From: DATLNM01 sp035536775
GTDB lineage: Bacteria > Actinomycetota > CADDZG01 > WHSQ01
NCBI GenBank assembly: GCA_035536775.1
Contig: DATLNM010000030.1
Coordinates: 1 to 47,828 of the forward strand
Length of the DNA stretch: 47,828 nucleotides
Reading direction: 5' to 3'
Under the pieces are notes generated by a model. The model worked only from the letters and a program-made list of their open reading frames with translations. It had not been told where the DNA came from and ran no database searches. Position 1 is the stretch's first letter; each line of letters opens with the position of its first letter. The position numbers and the translations under genes were made by a program. Positions 1-6,765 of the stretch are shown here, in pieces.

Positions 1-345
1 GAGACCGTCCCAAACATCAACCCGCAGCCCAACCCGCAACTGAATCCGAACCCCCAGGCGCAGGCCCAGGCGCAGGCCCAGGTAGGGCTAGCGACCCAAG
101 AGCAACGTCAACCTCAACTCGCGTGGGTCGAAGCGAACCACCAACCGGCCCGAGCGCTCGCACGCGAGCGAGCAACAGAGAGATATTCGTTCTCGCGCTA
201 TCGCGAGGAGCCCGATGCGCACGCGCAGCATCTGACACTCGCCGCGGGATTCTTGACGTGTCTTGCGGCAACGGCCCTTGCACATAGCCGCCTCGGCGTC
301 GCTCGAGCCCATGCTCGACCTAGACGGAAGTTCGGTGGGCGGTGA
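1..345 (+). CDS. C-terminal part of a repeat-rich, membrane-anchored protein (5' truncated by window edge)
   Basis: The frame enters from the left edge with no start and runs 114 codons to a TGA. The first ~27 residues are low complexity (PNPQ then QAQAQ repeats). A charged ~45-residue stretch follows, then one hydrophobic segment at about residues 78-94 and a short basic tail (RPRRK). This layout resembles the end of a secreted protein with a C-terminal membrane anchor and cytoplasmic positive tail. The N-terminal functional part is outside the window, so no function is given. The last three codons and the stop lie inside the tRNA-Val 3'-end copy starting at 334, so the original C-terminus may have been replaced when the neighbouring element integrated. 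The reading frame is directly visible; the anchor role is inferred. Confidence 0.6.
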   Translation, partial: ETVPNINPQPNPQLNPNPQAQAQAQAQVGLATQEQRQPQLAWVEANHQPARALARERATERYSFSRYREEPDAHAQHLTLAAGFLTCLAATALAHSRLGVARAHARPRRKFGGR

Positions 346-380
346 GGTTTCGAACCCCCGACCTCTGCGTTGTAAGCGCA
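334..380 (-). other. Duplicated 3' end of tRNA-Val: attachment-site copy (att) of an integrated element
   Basis: These 47 bases match 1180-1227, the 3' half of the tRNA-Val gene, from the CCA end through the T arm to the anticodon loop. By eye there is one missing base and one substitution. Beyond 380 the match fades. The 5' half of the tRNA is absent, so this is not a functional tRNA. Elements that integrate by tyrosine recombinase into a tRNA 3' end leave exactly this arrangement: an intact tRNA at one end and a 3' fragment at the other. The recombinase remnant at 864-1166 lies between the two copies. Confidence 0.75.
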
Positions 381-497
381 ATGTCTAGCCTTTTCGGATC
401 TCTCGGCGCGGTCGCCTAGATCGGCGTTTGTCCTGGTCAGGCTGACACTTGTCAGTCGAACACAGTGATACCGAATAGCACTGGGTCGCACATTTCT

Positions 498-516
498 AGT
501 GCACATGCCGCGCACG
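498..516 (+). repeat. 19-bp direct repeat, copy 1
   Basis: AGTGCACATGCCGCGCACG occurs here and again, identically, at 1122-1140 inside the 3' end of the recombinase remnant. The flanks do not match, so this is not simply a second recombinase gene end. Both copies lie inside the decayed element. It could be a secondary recombination or deletion scar. Confidence 0.6.
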
Positions 517-822
517 AAATATCTAGGTCTGGAACGTGCTCTCCGTGCCGTTCCTGCGACCGCGACCATTGCTCCCGAGCGGTCTTCTGATCTATCCTGT
601 CTCCATGGTCAAGAACGAAGAGGACCAGAGGCGAGGCTGATTTTGGTCTGGGTCCTAGCATCGCTCGCCGTCTTTCTGGTGCTAGGTGCCGCCATGGTCC
701 TCCCAGACTGGATCGACAGAAGACGGCATCCCTGGAAGGCGAAGTCTCCCGTCATGCCTCCGCCAGACCGATCACCAGATGAGGGAAACACCGACGCGCT
801 TCGCTACGTGGCTACTGGGTAG
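499..822 (+). CDS. Small single-pass membrane protein ORF inside the decayed element, possibly frameshifted
   Basis: The only convincing protein-like part is a strong hydrophobic segment (ILVWVLASLAVFLVLGAAMV) followed by a charged tail (DWIDRRRHPWKAK) from about position 640 onward. The upstream part of the frame looks like noise. A better-looking start, ATG at 605, opens MVKNEEDQRRG and then hits TGA at 638-640. A one-base shift would join it to the hydrophobic segment. This suggests a short membrane protein with an N-terminal frameshift, consistent with decay of the element. I recognise no family. It may not be expressed. Confidence 0.3.
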   Translation: MHMPRTKYLGLERALRAVPATATIAPERSSDLSCLHGQERRGPEARLILVWVLASLAVFLVLGAAMVLPDWIDRRRHPWKAKSPVMPPPDRSPDEGNTDALRYVATG

Positions 823-863
823 TCGCCGACATCAAGTCCAAGTCGTGGCCCCTCCGCCGCGGC

Positions 864-1166
864 GTGGCAAACGCGTCATTCATGGTTTTCATCATGGGCC
901 TATTTGCGACGATAGGAGCGATGACCGACTCTGCCGTCGGCCCTCATAGGTCACAGCTCCGCCACACAGCCGCCGCCCTGATGATCGACGAGCTCGCCGA
1001 CCCTCTCCTAGTCCAACGCCAACTCGGCCACGATCACGTAGCCACCACGCTCTCGCTCTACGGGCACCTCTTCCCGGAACGTGACGAACAGCTGAGCGAA
1101 CGCCTCGATGCGCGTTTTCGCAGTGCACATGCCGCGCACGCCGACCCTGAGGAGGAGGCTCGCTAG
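864..1166 (+). pseudogene. Tyrosine recombinase (integrase), C-terminal remnant
   Basis: From about position 948 the translation carries the end of a tyrosine recombinase catalytic domain: LRHTAAALMI (box II H-x-x-R region, LRH), then QRQLGHDHVATT and LSLYGHLFPE, with the catalytic LGH histidine and the nucleophilic tyrosine in YGHL. The N-terminal DNA-binding domains and the upstream catalytic arginine box are missing, and nothing in the preceding ~500 bases restores them. The residues before 948 are probably not part of the original protein. The gene ends 12 bases from the tRNA-Val gene, the usual place for an integrase next to its att site. It is a non-functional relic of the enzyme that presumably inserted the element. 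Confidence 0.75.
1122..1140 (+). repeat. 19-bp direct repeat, copy 2
   Basis: This copy is identical to 498-516 and lies in the last codons of the recombinase remnant. The two copies are 624 bp apart and bracket most of the element's interior. Confidence 0.6.
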
Positions 1167-1178
1167 GTGCGTTTTACC

Positions 1179-1253
1179 TGGTGGGCGGTGAGGGTTTCGA
1201 ACCCCCGACCCCTGCGTTGTAAGCGCAGTGCTCTACCACTGAGCTAACCGCCC
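1179..1253 (-). tRNA. tRNA-Val (anticodon UAC), CCA encoded
   Basis: The minus strand folds as a complete cloverleaf. The acceptor arms GGGCGGT and ACCGCCC pair over 7 bp. The D stem is GCTC/GAGC, the anticodon stem CTGCG/CGCAG encloses the loop CTTACAA (anticodon TAC, valine), and the T arm has TTCGAAA. The discriminator is A and CCA is encoded (1179-1181). The 3' half is duplicated at 334-380, so this gene is the regenerated target of an integrated element lying on its 3' side. Confidence 0.95.
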
Positions 1254-1421
1254 GTGACCTGCGCAGATGGTAGCGCCACCGTGATTGACGAACTCACGCG
1301 CGACCCAGGTGCAGCACAATCGCGCGCCACGGCCGGTGAAGACCATGTGCGCCTAGCGCGAAGCTGGGACACGACCGACGACGACCGACATCTGATGGTG
1401 AGACCGAAAGGCGGGATCAAG

Positions 1422-1817
1422 ATGGCATCCAGATTCACTGAGCTGATCGTCGATGCGAACGATCCTGGTGCCCTGGCGCGTTTCTGGGGAGAGGCCCTGG
1501 GATGGCGGATGGGTGAGAGTGATGGGTTCCCATTCCTCATCCCCCCCGACCCCGCCATTCCCCTGATCCTGTTCTTGCCGGTGCCGGAGGACAAGTCGGT
1601 CAAGAACCGTCTTCACATCGACGTGAGCCCCACGGATGGAACGCGCGATGAAGAGGTCGAGCGGCTTCTCGCGATCGGTGCAACGCGGGCAGACATCGGT
1701 CAGGGTGACGTGGACTGGGTGGTTCTGAGAGACCCCGAGGGCAACGAGTTCTGTGTGCTCGGAACTCAGGTCGATGCCGACCTAACGAAGTGGCCGTGGC
1801 CCGGTATGGACGGGTAG
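1422..1817 (+). CDS. VOC-family (glyoxalase/bleomycin-resistance-like) protein
   Basis: A 131-residue protein of the vicinal-oxygen-chelate fold, one domain made of two beta-alpha-beta-beta-beta halves. The N-terminal half has ELIVDANDPGALARFWGEALGW. The second half has LHIDVSP, then DWVVLRDPEGNEFCVL, the usual C-terminal signature with a metal-ligand glutamate. Such proteins are mostly small-molecule-binding or metal-dependent enzymes, and the substrate cannot be read from sequence. The frame is open back to 1254, but the family N-terminus fits ATG 1422, which has a purine-rich GAAAGGCGGG upstream. The long upstream stretch is leader between the tRNA and this gene. Confidence 0.85.
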   Translation: MASRFTELIVDANDPGALARFWGEALGWRMGESDGFPFLIPPDPAIPLILFLPVPEDKSVKNRLHIDVSPTDGTRDEEVERLLAIGATRADIGQGDVDWVVLRDPEGNEFCVLGTQVDADLTKWPWPGMDG

Positions 1818-1837
1818 CCGTTGGGCGCACAAGGCCT

Positions 1838-1930
1838 CTATCCCGCATCTAGCATCTTCACTATCTTCTCCACCGTCTTCCAGGTGCGCGTCGTGATGTA
1901 TTTGCCGGATCGCTTATCGAACCAGGCCAT
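1838..1930 (-). CDS. Possible 30-residue ORF in frame after the AHSA1-type gene stop
   Basis: After the TAG of the 1955-2488 gene the same frame stays open. It reaches ATG at 1930 and encodes MAWFDKRSGKY then ITTRTWKTVEKIVKMLDAG, a lysine/threonine-rich peptide with plausible helix. I see no clear ribosome-binding site, and the family is unknown. It could be a genuine small protein, a former C-terminal extension cut off by the TAG, or chance. Confidence 0.25.
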   Translation of the reverse strand: MAWFDKRSGKYITTRTWKTVEKIVKMLDAG

Positions 1931-1954
1931 GGGCGGATGGCTGCGGACCGTCGG

Positions 1955-2488
1955 CTAGGACTCCAGCAATGACTTCAGCTGATCCAGTCGCTGCTTCCAC
2001 TGAGACTTCGCAGTCGCCGCCTCATCCTGGGTGGGCAGCTGTTCGTGGCCGATCGCGATTGTCGATCGGTCGGCTCCTTTGTCCTCGAACGTCGCGTTGA
2101 CGCGCGTCGGGCCGTCGACCCAGTCGAAGCGCGCCGAGCGGCCGGGCTGAGAGGTTCGGAGCGCCATCCCTCCGTCGGTGAGCCATTTGGCGCGCTCACG
2201 CTCATCGACGATCGCGTGGAAGAGGCGATCGACCGGCACCCCGATCGTCTTGCTGATGGTGACCTCGAACGTGCCGTTGGGACGAACGCCAGGCGGCCGG
2301 ATGCCGCGCTCCTGTTCGTACTCGACGATCAGCTTCTGAGCCCACCACTGGCTGAGGCCGTGCTCGGTCTTGAGCCAGGCCGAGATCTCCTTGAATCCGC
2401 GCCCGGCCGCACGCCACTCGTCGAGAAGCGCGAACCACTCGGCTCGGTCGCGCCCGGTCGCCTTGACTACGCCTTCCACCTTCGGCAT
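1955..2488 (-). CDS. DUF4287-like plus SRPBCC/AHSA1-type domain protein
   Basis: 177 residues in two parts. Residues ~10-70 (GRDRAEWFALLDEWRAAG, then AWLKTEHGLSQWWAQKLIVEYEQERG) match the helical DUF4287-like module. Residues ~75-177 form an SRPBCC (Bet v1/START-like) fold of the Hsp90-activator-homologue type: EVTISKTIGVPVDRLFHAIVD, WVDGPTRVNATFEDK, and a C-terminal helix WKQRLDQLKSLLES. SRPBCC domains bind hydrophobic ligands in a deep pocket. The real ligand is unknown. A possible RBS (GGAGGACGTC) precedes the ATG. The gene stands alone, with YczE upstream on the same strand 69 bp away. Confidence 0.85.
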   Translation of the reverse strand: MPKVEGVVKATGRDRAEWFALLDEWRAAGRGFKEISAWLKTEHGLSQWWAQKLIVEYEQERGIRPPGVRPNGTFEVTISKTIGVPVDRLFHAIVDERERAKWLTDGGMALRTSQPGRSARFDWVDGPTRVNATFEDKGADRSTIAIGHEQLPTQDEAATAKSQWKQRLDQLKSLLES

Positions 2489-2557
2489 GACGTCCTCCTC
2501 ACTCGGAGACGAGTCTCACCTTGATAGACCGACCTTCAGCCTGGAACTCATCGCCCG

Positions 2558-3205
2558 TCAAGGGATCGATGCATGAGTGTCGGGAGGCTGCACCGGCTCC
2601 GCCCCACCAACGGTGAATAGGGGGATGAACACATGCGCCAGAGGTCCGATCGCGAGCGCATAGGCGAGAGTTCCCGCCCCGGCGGTTCCGCCGAGCAGCC
2701 AACCCAGCCCGAGGACCGTGACCTCGATGCCTGTCCGCACGACTCGGATCGAGTGGCCGCGGGCAGCGATACCCGTCATAAGGCCATCGCGTGGCCCCGG
2801 TCCTAGACCCGCCCCGATGTAGAGCCCGGTAGCGAGGCCGTTTCCCACGATGCCCACCCCAAGCAGCGCGATCCGGCCGGCGAGGTGCGAAACCTCGGGC
2901 AACACCAAGAGGGACAGATCGACCGCGACACCGATCAGGATCGCGTTGCTCACCGTACCGAGGCCTGGTCGTTGGCGCAGCGGGATCCAGAGGAGGAGGA
3001 CCGCGACTCCCACGCCGATCGTGCAGTTGCCGATGGAGACACCGGTGATCGTGCTGAGCCCCTGATGGAGCACATCCCACGGGTTGAGCCCCAGGTCGCC
3101 GCGGATCATCAGCGCGCTCGAGAACCCATACAAGATCAGGCCGCAGTAGAGCTGAGCCAGTCGTCGTACTCGCTCATCGGCAGGCAGAGGGAGTAGTAAT
3201 GGCAT
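2558..3205 (-). CDS. YczE/YitT-type integral membrane protein
   Basis: 215 residues with about five or six hydrophobic segments. Characteristic stretches are LYCGLILYGFSSALMIRGDLGLNPWDVLHQGLS (positions ~19-51) and IGAGLGPGPRDGLMTG. These recur twice in this family as an inverted-repeat-like GLGPWD/GPRDGLM pair, typical of the YczE group. The family sits in the cytoplasmic membrane and is usually described as a putative transporter or permease with no defined substrate. The start at 3205 is the first Met, and the family usually begins close to the RRLAQLYCG stretch. No operon partner is obvious. Confidence 0.8.
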   Translation of the reverse strand: MPLLLPLPADERVRRLAQLYCGLILYGFSSALMIRGDLGLNPWDVLHQGLSTITGVSIGNCTIGVGVAVLLLWIPLRQRPGLGTVSNAILIGVAVDLSLLVLPEVSHLAGRIALLGVGIVGNGLATGLYIGAGLGPGPRDGLMTGIAARGHSIRVVRTGIEVTVLGLGWLLGGTAGAGTLAYALAIGPLAHVFIPLFTVGGAEPVQPPDTHASIP

Positions 3206-3263
3206 CGCTGCAGGTTACGCGCCGGACGCGCCGTGGCTCGCCGGTCTGGCTTAGGCTCGAGGG

Positions 3264-3485
3264 ATGTGCAGAAGCATCAAGACCTTGAGAACACCGGAAG
3301 GTCCTCCGACCGAGGAAGAGATCTCTGCGGCCGCGCTGCAGTTCGTGCGCAAGGTGAGCGGCTACCGCAAGCCGTCGCGCGCGAACGAAGAGGTCTTCAA
3401 CGAGGCGGTCGACGAGATCGCCGCCGCCTCGAAGAAGCTCCTCGCGTCGCTGGCTCCTCCGGGAACCGTCCTAACCAGCAGGTAG
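3264..3485 (+). CDS. DUF2277 family protein
   Basis: A 73-residue protein. MCRSIKTL at the start, then ATG-proximal PPTEEEISAAALQFVRKVSG and a C-terminal helical stretch of the form EAVDEIAAASKKLLASL, match the DUF2277 family almost end to end. The MCR-x-I-x-x-L start is conserved in that family, which fixes the ATG. It is small, soluble and helical, with no known function. It is divergent from the YczE-like gene and convergent with the two-domain VOC gene. Confidence 0.85.
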   Translation: MCRSIKTLRTPEGPPTEEEISAAALQFVRKVSGYRKPSRANEEVFNEAVDEIAAASKKLLASLAPPGTVLTSR

Positions 3486-3514
3486 CGCCCGAGGAGATCG
3501 TCTGTTACGAGCCC

Positions 3515-4312
3515 CTACTCGGGCTCGGACTGGATGATTCCGAACGTCGCGCCTTGAGGATCGGCGCATGACGCGAAGCGTCCAACGCCTGCCATGGTCT
3601 CGGGGCCGAAGTAGATCTGGCCACCGAGTTCCTTGATCTTGGCCACGGTCGCGTCCGCATCGCTGACGCGGTAGTAGATCGTCCAGTGCGACGGAATACC
3701 CTCCATGCCTTCCGGAGCCTGCATCCCACCGGCGATGTTGTCCTCACCCATCTTGAACAGGGTGTACGAGGCCGACGAGGCGGCCTCTCCCATGTCGGCT
3801 TCTTCCGTCTCCCACCCGAAGACCTCGGTGTAGAAGGCCTTTGCCTTCGCGATGTCGGTGCTCATGAGCTCGTTCCAGTCCATCGCGCCGGGCTCTTTGA
3901 TCATCTGGAACCCGGTGTGCATGCGTGACTGCCACACGCCGACAACGCCACCCGCGGGATCGGCGATGACCGCCATACGCCCGTACTCCATGACATCGAA
4001 CGGCTGCGCGTGGACCGTCCCGCCGGCAGCCTCTGCCTTCTTCGCGATGATGTCGGCGTCGTCGACCCTGACGTAGAGGTTCCAGTGCGCCGGGATACCG
4101 TGCTCCTTCTCGTGCTCCATCTGCGCGCTTATTGCGCCAACACCCTTGCCGCCTATCTTGAACGTCGTGTAGACGCCTCCCCCGGGGATGTCGCTGTCCT
4201 CGTGATCCCAGCCGAACACTCCCTTATAGAAATCGCGGCCGGCGGCAACGTCGGTTGTCGAGATCTCCCCCCAGCAGAACTCTCCATGGTTGAACCCGCT
4301 TACCTCAGGCAT
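3515..4312 (-). CDS. Two-domain VOC (glyoxalase-like) protein
   Basis: 265 residues made of two related VOC domains (~8-128 and ~140-262). Each starts with FCWGEISTTDVAAGRDFYKGVFGW or MDWNELMSTDIAKAKAFYTEVFGW. Each ends with ADPAGGVVGVWQ or ADPQGATFGIIQ. This duplicated arrangement is typical of actinobacterial VOC proteins annotated as hydroxylase-like or CFP-30 homologues. Substrates are unknown. The protein is soluble, with no signal peptide. The start ATG at 4312 gives MPEVSGFNHGEFCW, matching the family N-terminus. Confidence 0.85.
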   Translation of the reverse strand: MPEVSGFNHGEFCWGEISTTDVAAGRDFYKGVFGWDHEDSDIPGGGVYTTFKIGGKGVGAISAQMEHEKEHGIPAHWNLYVRVDDADIIAKKAEAAGGTVHAQPFDVMEYGRMAVIADPAGGVVGVWQSRMHTGFQMIKEPGAMDWNELMSTDIAKAKAFYTEVFGWETEEADMGEAASSASYTLFKMGEDNIAGGMQAPEGMEGIPSHWTIYYRVSDADATVAKIKELGGQIYFGPETMAGVGRFASCADPQGATFGIIQSEPE

Positions 4313-4369
4313 GTGATCAAGCCTCCTTGCTCGACTCGCTTATGGCGCCGCCAACCTAACAAGACCCCG

Positions 4370-4428
4370 CTAGCGATCGTCGAGACGATCGCGCCGCAGA
4401 GGCAGCGCCGCGGCGCTGCCGGCGCAGG
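4370..4428 (+). repeat. Structured dispersed repeat, copy A
   Basis: Bases 4370-4403 are identical over 34 positions to the reverse complement of 29958-29991. Inside is a hairpin with arms GCGATCGTC/GACGATCGC around a GA centre (4373-4392). A second palindrome, GGCAGCGCCGCGGCGCTGCC (4401-4420), follows. The shared tail CCGGCGCAGG ends at 4428. The middle palindrome differs between copies but keeps its ability to pair. The element sits in the gap between the exonuclease gene and the two-domain VOC gene, both on the minus strand. It resembles REP-like intergenic palindromes. Function is unknown. Confidence 0.75.
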
Positions 4429-4474
4429 CCGACGAGCCGACAGGATCGTTGGCCGGAGAAGAGAACAAGATGGG

Positions 4475-5374
4475 CTACCTGCCGAGCGCGGCGAGCAGCG
4501 CTTGGACCGGATCGGAGAGTCCTGCCGCTACAGCGGTCTCCGTCACGGCTGCCTCGAACGGCGGGCGCGGTGCCGTCACATCGACGGGTGCCAGGGGGAG
4601 ATCGGTGGGGATCGTGACCACTTGAACGGCGCGCTCGAGGTAACCGACGCTCGCCTTTACCTTGTCGAGGACGACCGAACGCTCACCTTGGGAGATCGCC
4701 TCGAGGATCCCGATGAGGCTCCCGTATCTGGCAACCAACGACGCGGCCGTCTTCTCACCGATCCCGCGCACGCCGGGCAACCCGTCGGACGGATCTCCAC
4801 GAAGGATGGCGAAGTCCTTGTACGCACGCCCCGGGATCCCGTACTTGCCCGCGATGTAGGCCTCGTCGACGATCGTGACCTCCCTGGCGCCGCGGCGCGG
4901 ATAGAGGATGTAACAGCGGGGGTCCTCGACGAGCTGGAACAGGTCGCGGTCTCCCGACACGATCGCGGCGCGTCCGGGTGAGCGCGCTGCCAGGGTGCCG
5001 ATTACGTCCTCGGCCTCATTGCCTTCGTGGCCTACGACCGCGATCCCGATGAGCGACAGCAACTCGTAGATCAGGACGACCTGTGGTCCGATCAGGTCTT
5101 CAGCTTGCTCCTGCGCGCTACCGGCAGCGGCACGATGCGACTTGTATGTGTCGATGAGATCTACGCGCCACTGCGGTCTCCAATCCGAGTCGGCGGCGCA
5201 GGCGATGAGATCGGGACGATGGTCGCTCACGAAGCGGGCGAGCATGTTGAAGAATCCCGCGGCCGCGTTAACCAGTCTCCCGTCCGGAGCGCGCGTGGTA
5301 TCGGGCGTTGAGAAGAACGCTCTGTAGATGAGACTCGGTGCGTCGACGAGCAGCGTCAGGCTTGTATCCATCAC
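4475..5374 (-). CDS. Stand-alone 5'-3' exonuclease / flap endonuclease (PolA N-terminal-domain type)
   Basis: 299 residues covering the PIN-like 5'-3' exonuclease plus helix-hairpin-helix module found at the N-terminus of DNA polymerase I, without polymerase domains. LLVDAPSLIYRAFF at the start supplies the first acidic ligand, and EAEDVIGTLA and VSGDRDLFQLV supply the others. DPSDGLPGVRGIGEKTAASLV is the H3TH DNA-binding motif. It should remove 5' flaps or RNA primers at nicks, metal-dependently, in the cytoplasm. Such stand-alone copies often coexist with a full PolA, which is not in this window. Two Met codons start the ORF, and either may be used. It lies 18 bp downstream of the lysyl-oxidase-like gene. 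Confidence 0.9.
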   Translation of the reverse strand: MMDTSLTLLVDAPSLIYRAFFSTPDTTRAPDGRLVNAAAGFFNMLARFVSDHRPDLIACAADSDWRPQWRVDLIDTYKSHRAAAGSAQEQAEDLIGPQVVLIYELLSLIGIAVVGHEGNEAEDVIGTLAARSPGRAAIVSGDRDLFQLVEDPRCYILYPRRGAREVTIVDEAYIAGKYGIPGRAYKDFAILRGDPSDGLPGVRGIGEKTAASLVARYGSLIGILEAISQGERSVVLDKVKASVGYLERAVQVVTIPTDLPLAPVDVTAPRPPFEAAVTETAVAAGLSDPVQALLAALGR

Positions 5375-5392
5375 GCGCGACTGCTCGAGACG

Positions 5393-6685
5393 CTAATCCC
5401 CCAACCCGTTCAGAACGACCTTGCGGGGATCCCACGGATCGCGACCGCGCCCTCGCTCCAAGAGCTCGACCTCGAAGCCTGTGATCCTGATCAATGAATA
5501 GGCGTGATTGTCCTTCTCATTCGTCTCATCGATCGTTCTGTCGACATCCGCCTCGACGCGCACCAGGTACAACCCGTCGTCGTTGATCCCAAAGTCAACG
5601 TAGTTGTCAGACAACGCCGATGGATAGATGTCGGCCCACCCCGCAGACAGGCCGATCCTGATCGCGGGCGACGTCGGATCGGTGAACGCGAAGTTGCAGT
5701 CGCTCCCACTGTCCGCGAGGTGCTGTGGGTCCTGGAAGAAACGATCGAAGTCCACGAACACGATGTCGTGCGCGCATGCCCCTCGTTTGGCGACAGGACC
5801 CACCGGCTCGACGAGGCCTCGGCGCTCGTCGAGCACCTTGAACATGGTCGCTCCGAAGATGTTGTTGTAATGGAAATGCCCGTGGATCTCGTGATAGGTC
5901 GCCGAACCCGCGGGCCGCTCGACGAACTTGTTGTCGGAGTACATGTCGGGCGTGCGGTCGGCTCTCACGATCCGTTGTCCGATAGGCGCGGTGCGGGTGA
6001 CGGGATCCATCGCTCCAAACCGAAGATCCATAGGACCATCACCGGCGTTCTGGTAACCGAACGAGAATCTCAGGCAGCGGACCGCGCGCTCCTCTGCGGT
6101 CTCGTCCGGAGCGCAAAACGGAGGCGCCGGCACCGGAGCCACGTCGCAGGGCCGGCCGAACGCAGCGCAGTTCGGCTCGACGAACGAGAAGCCGAAGTCA
6201 TAACCAGGCTCGGCCCTCAAGTTCGGCAGGAGCAGCTCGCCGACGCGGTCGGTGATCGACCCGTCCTCGAGTTTGGCGCGCACACGGAACGAGTCCGACG
6301 ACTCCTCGCTGGGAATCACCTCGACCGTCCATATCCCGGGATCGGGGTTCGACGCGAACGTCTCAGAATCGGCGGTTCCCAGCAGTGCGCCCGAGGGATC
6401 GCGCAAGCGGACATCGAATGACCCCGACGTCCCAGGATTGTCGACCGCGACCCGAAGTCGAGCACCGCCGGGGGCGACCTTCAGCTGGTAGATCGCGCAC
6501 CGGAGATTGCCGCACGTCGCCGTCTCCCGTTCTAGTGACCCCTCGCGGAACATCGACTCACCCGGGGTCAGGGCGGTCGCGGGAGCAGCTGCTCGCACGC
6601 CTATACCCGGGACGGCGAGGGCGATCGACACCACGCCGAACAAGACCAGCCGCATCGTTTTCGAACGAGCCCCCACGCCGCGCAT
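5393..6685 (-). CDS. Secreted lysyl-oxidase-like protein
   Basis: 430 residues. A signal peptide (MRLVLFGVVSIALAVPGIGVRA) begins at the second Met, position 6655, so that start is a good alternative. Residues ~50-150 look like an extracellular beta domain. The C-terminal ~250 residues match the lysyl oxidase family: FSFGYQNAGDGPMDLRF, then HEIHGHFHYNN, which supplies the His-x-His-x-His copper site, then GLSAGWADIYPSALSDNYVD and DDGLYLVRVEAD. Conserved Cys residues are present (CAAFGRPCD, CAHDI, SDCNF). The family is known for copper-dependent oxidation of lysine side chains. Bacterial members are mostly uncharacterised, so activity here is inferred. It lies divergent from sodA. Confidence 0.8.
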   Translation of the reverse strand: MRGVGARSKTMRLVLFGVVSIALAVPGIGVRAAAPATALTPGESMFREGSLERETATCGNLRCAIYQLKVAPGGARLRVAVDNPGTSGSFDVRLRDPSGALLGTADSETFASNPDPGIWTVEVIPSEESSDSFRVRAKLEDGSITDRVGELLLPNLRAEPGYDFGFSFVEPNCAAFGRPCDVAPVPAPPFCAPDETAEERAVRCLRFSFGYQNAGDGPMDLRFGAMDPVTRTAPIGQRIVRADRTPDMYSDNKFVERPAGSATYHEIHGHFHYNNIFGATMFKVLDERRGLVEPVGPVAKRGACAHDIVFVDFDRFFQDPQHLADSGSDCNFAFTDPTSPAIRIGLSAGWADIYPSALSDNYVDFGINDDGLYLVRVEADVDRTIDETNEKDNHAYSLIRITGFEVELLERGRGRDPWDPRKVVLNGLGD

Positions 6686-6765
6686 GCTATGTGGCGTTCG
6701 ACCTCCGGCGCCCGACTCCTCGCGGATAGGCTGGCCTCAAAAGCCGCCCCGACAAAGGAGATCGA

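Noticed and set aside
1254..1421. Long N-terminal extension of the VOC protein
   Set aside because: Residues have no similarity to VOC domains and begin inside the tRNA promoter region; ATG 1422 fits the family.
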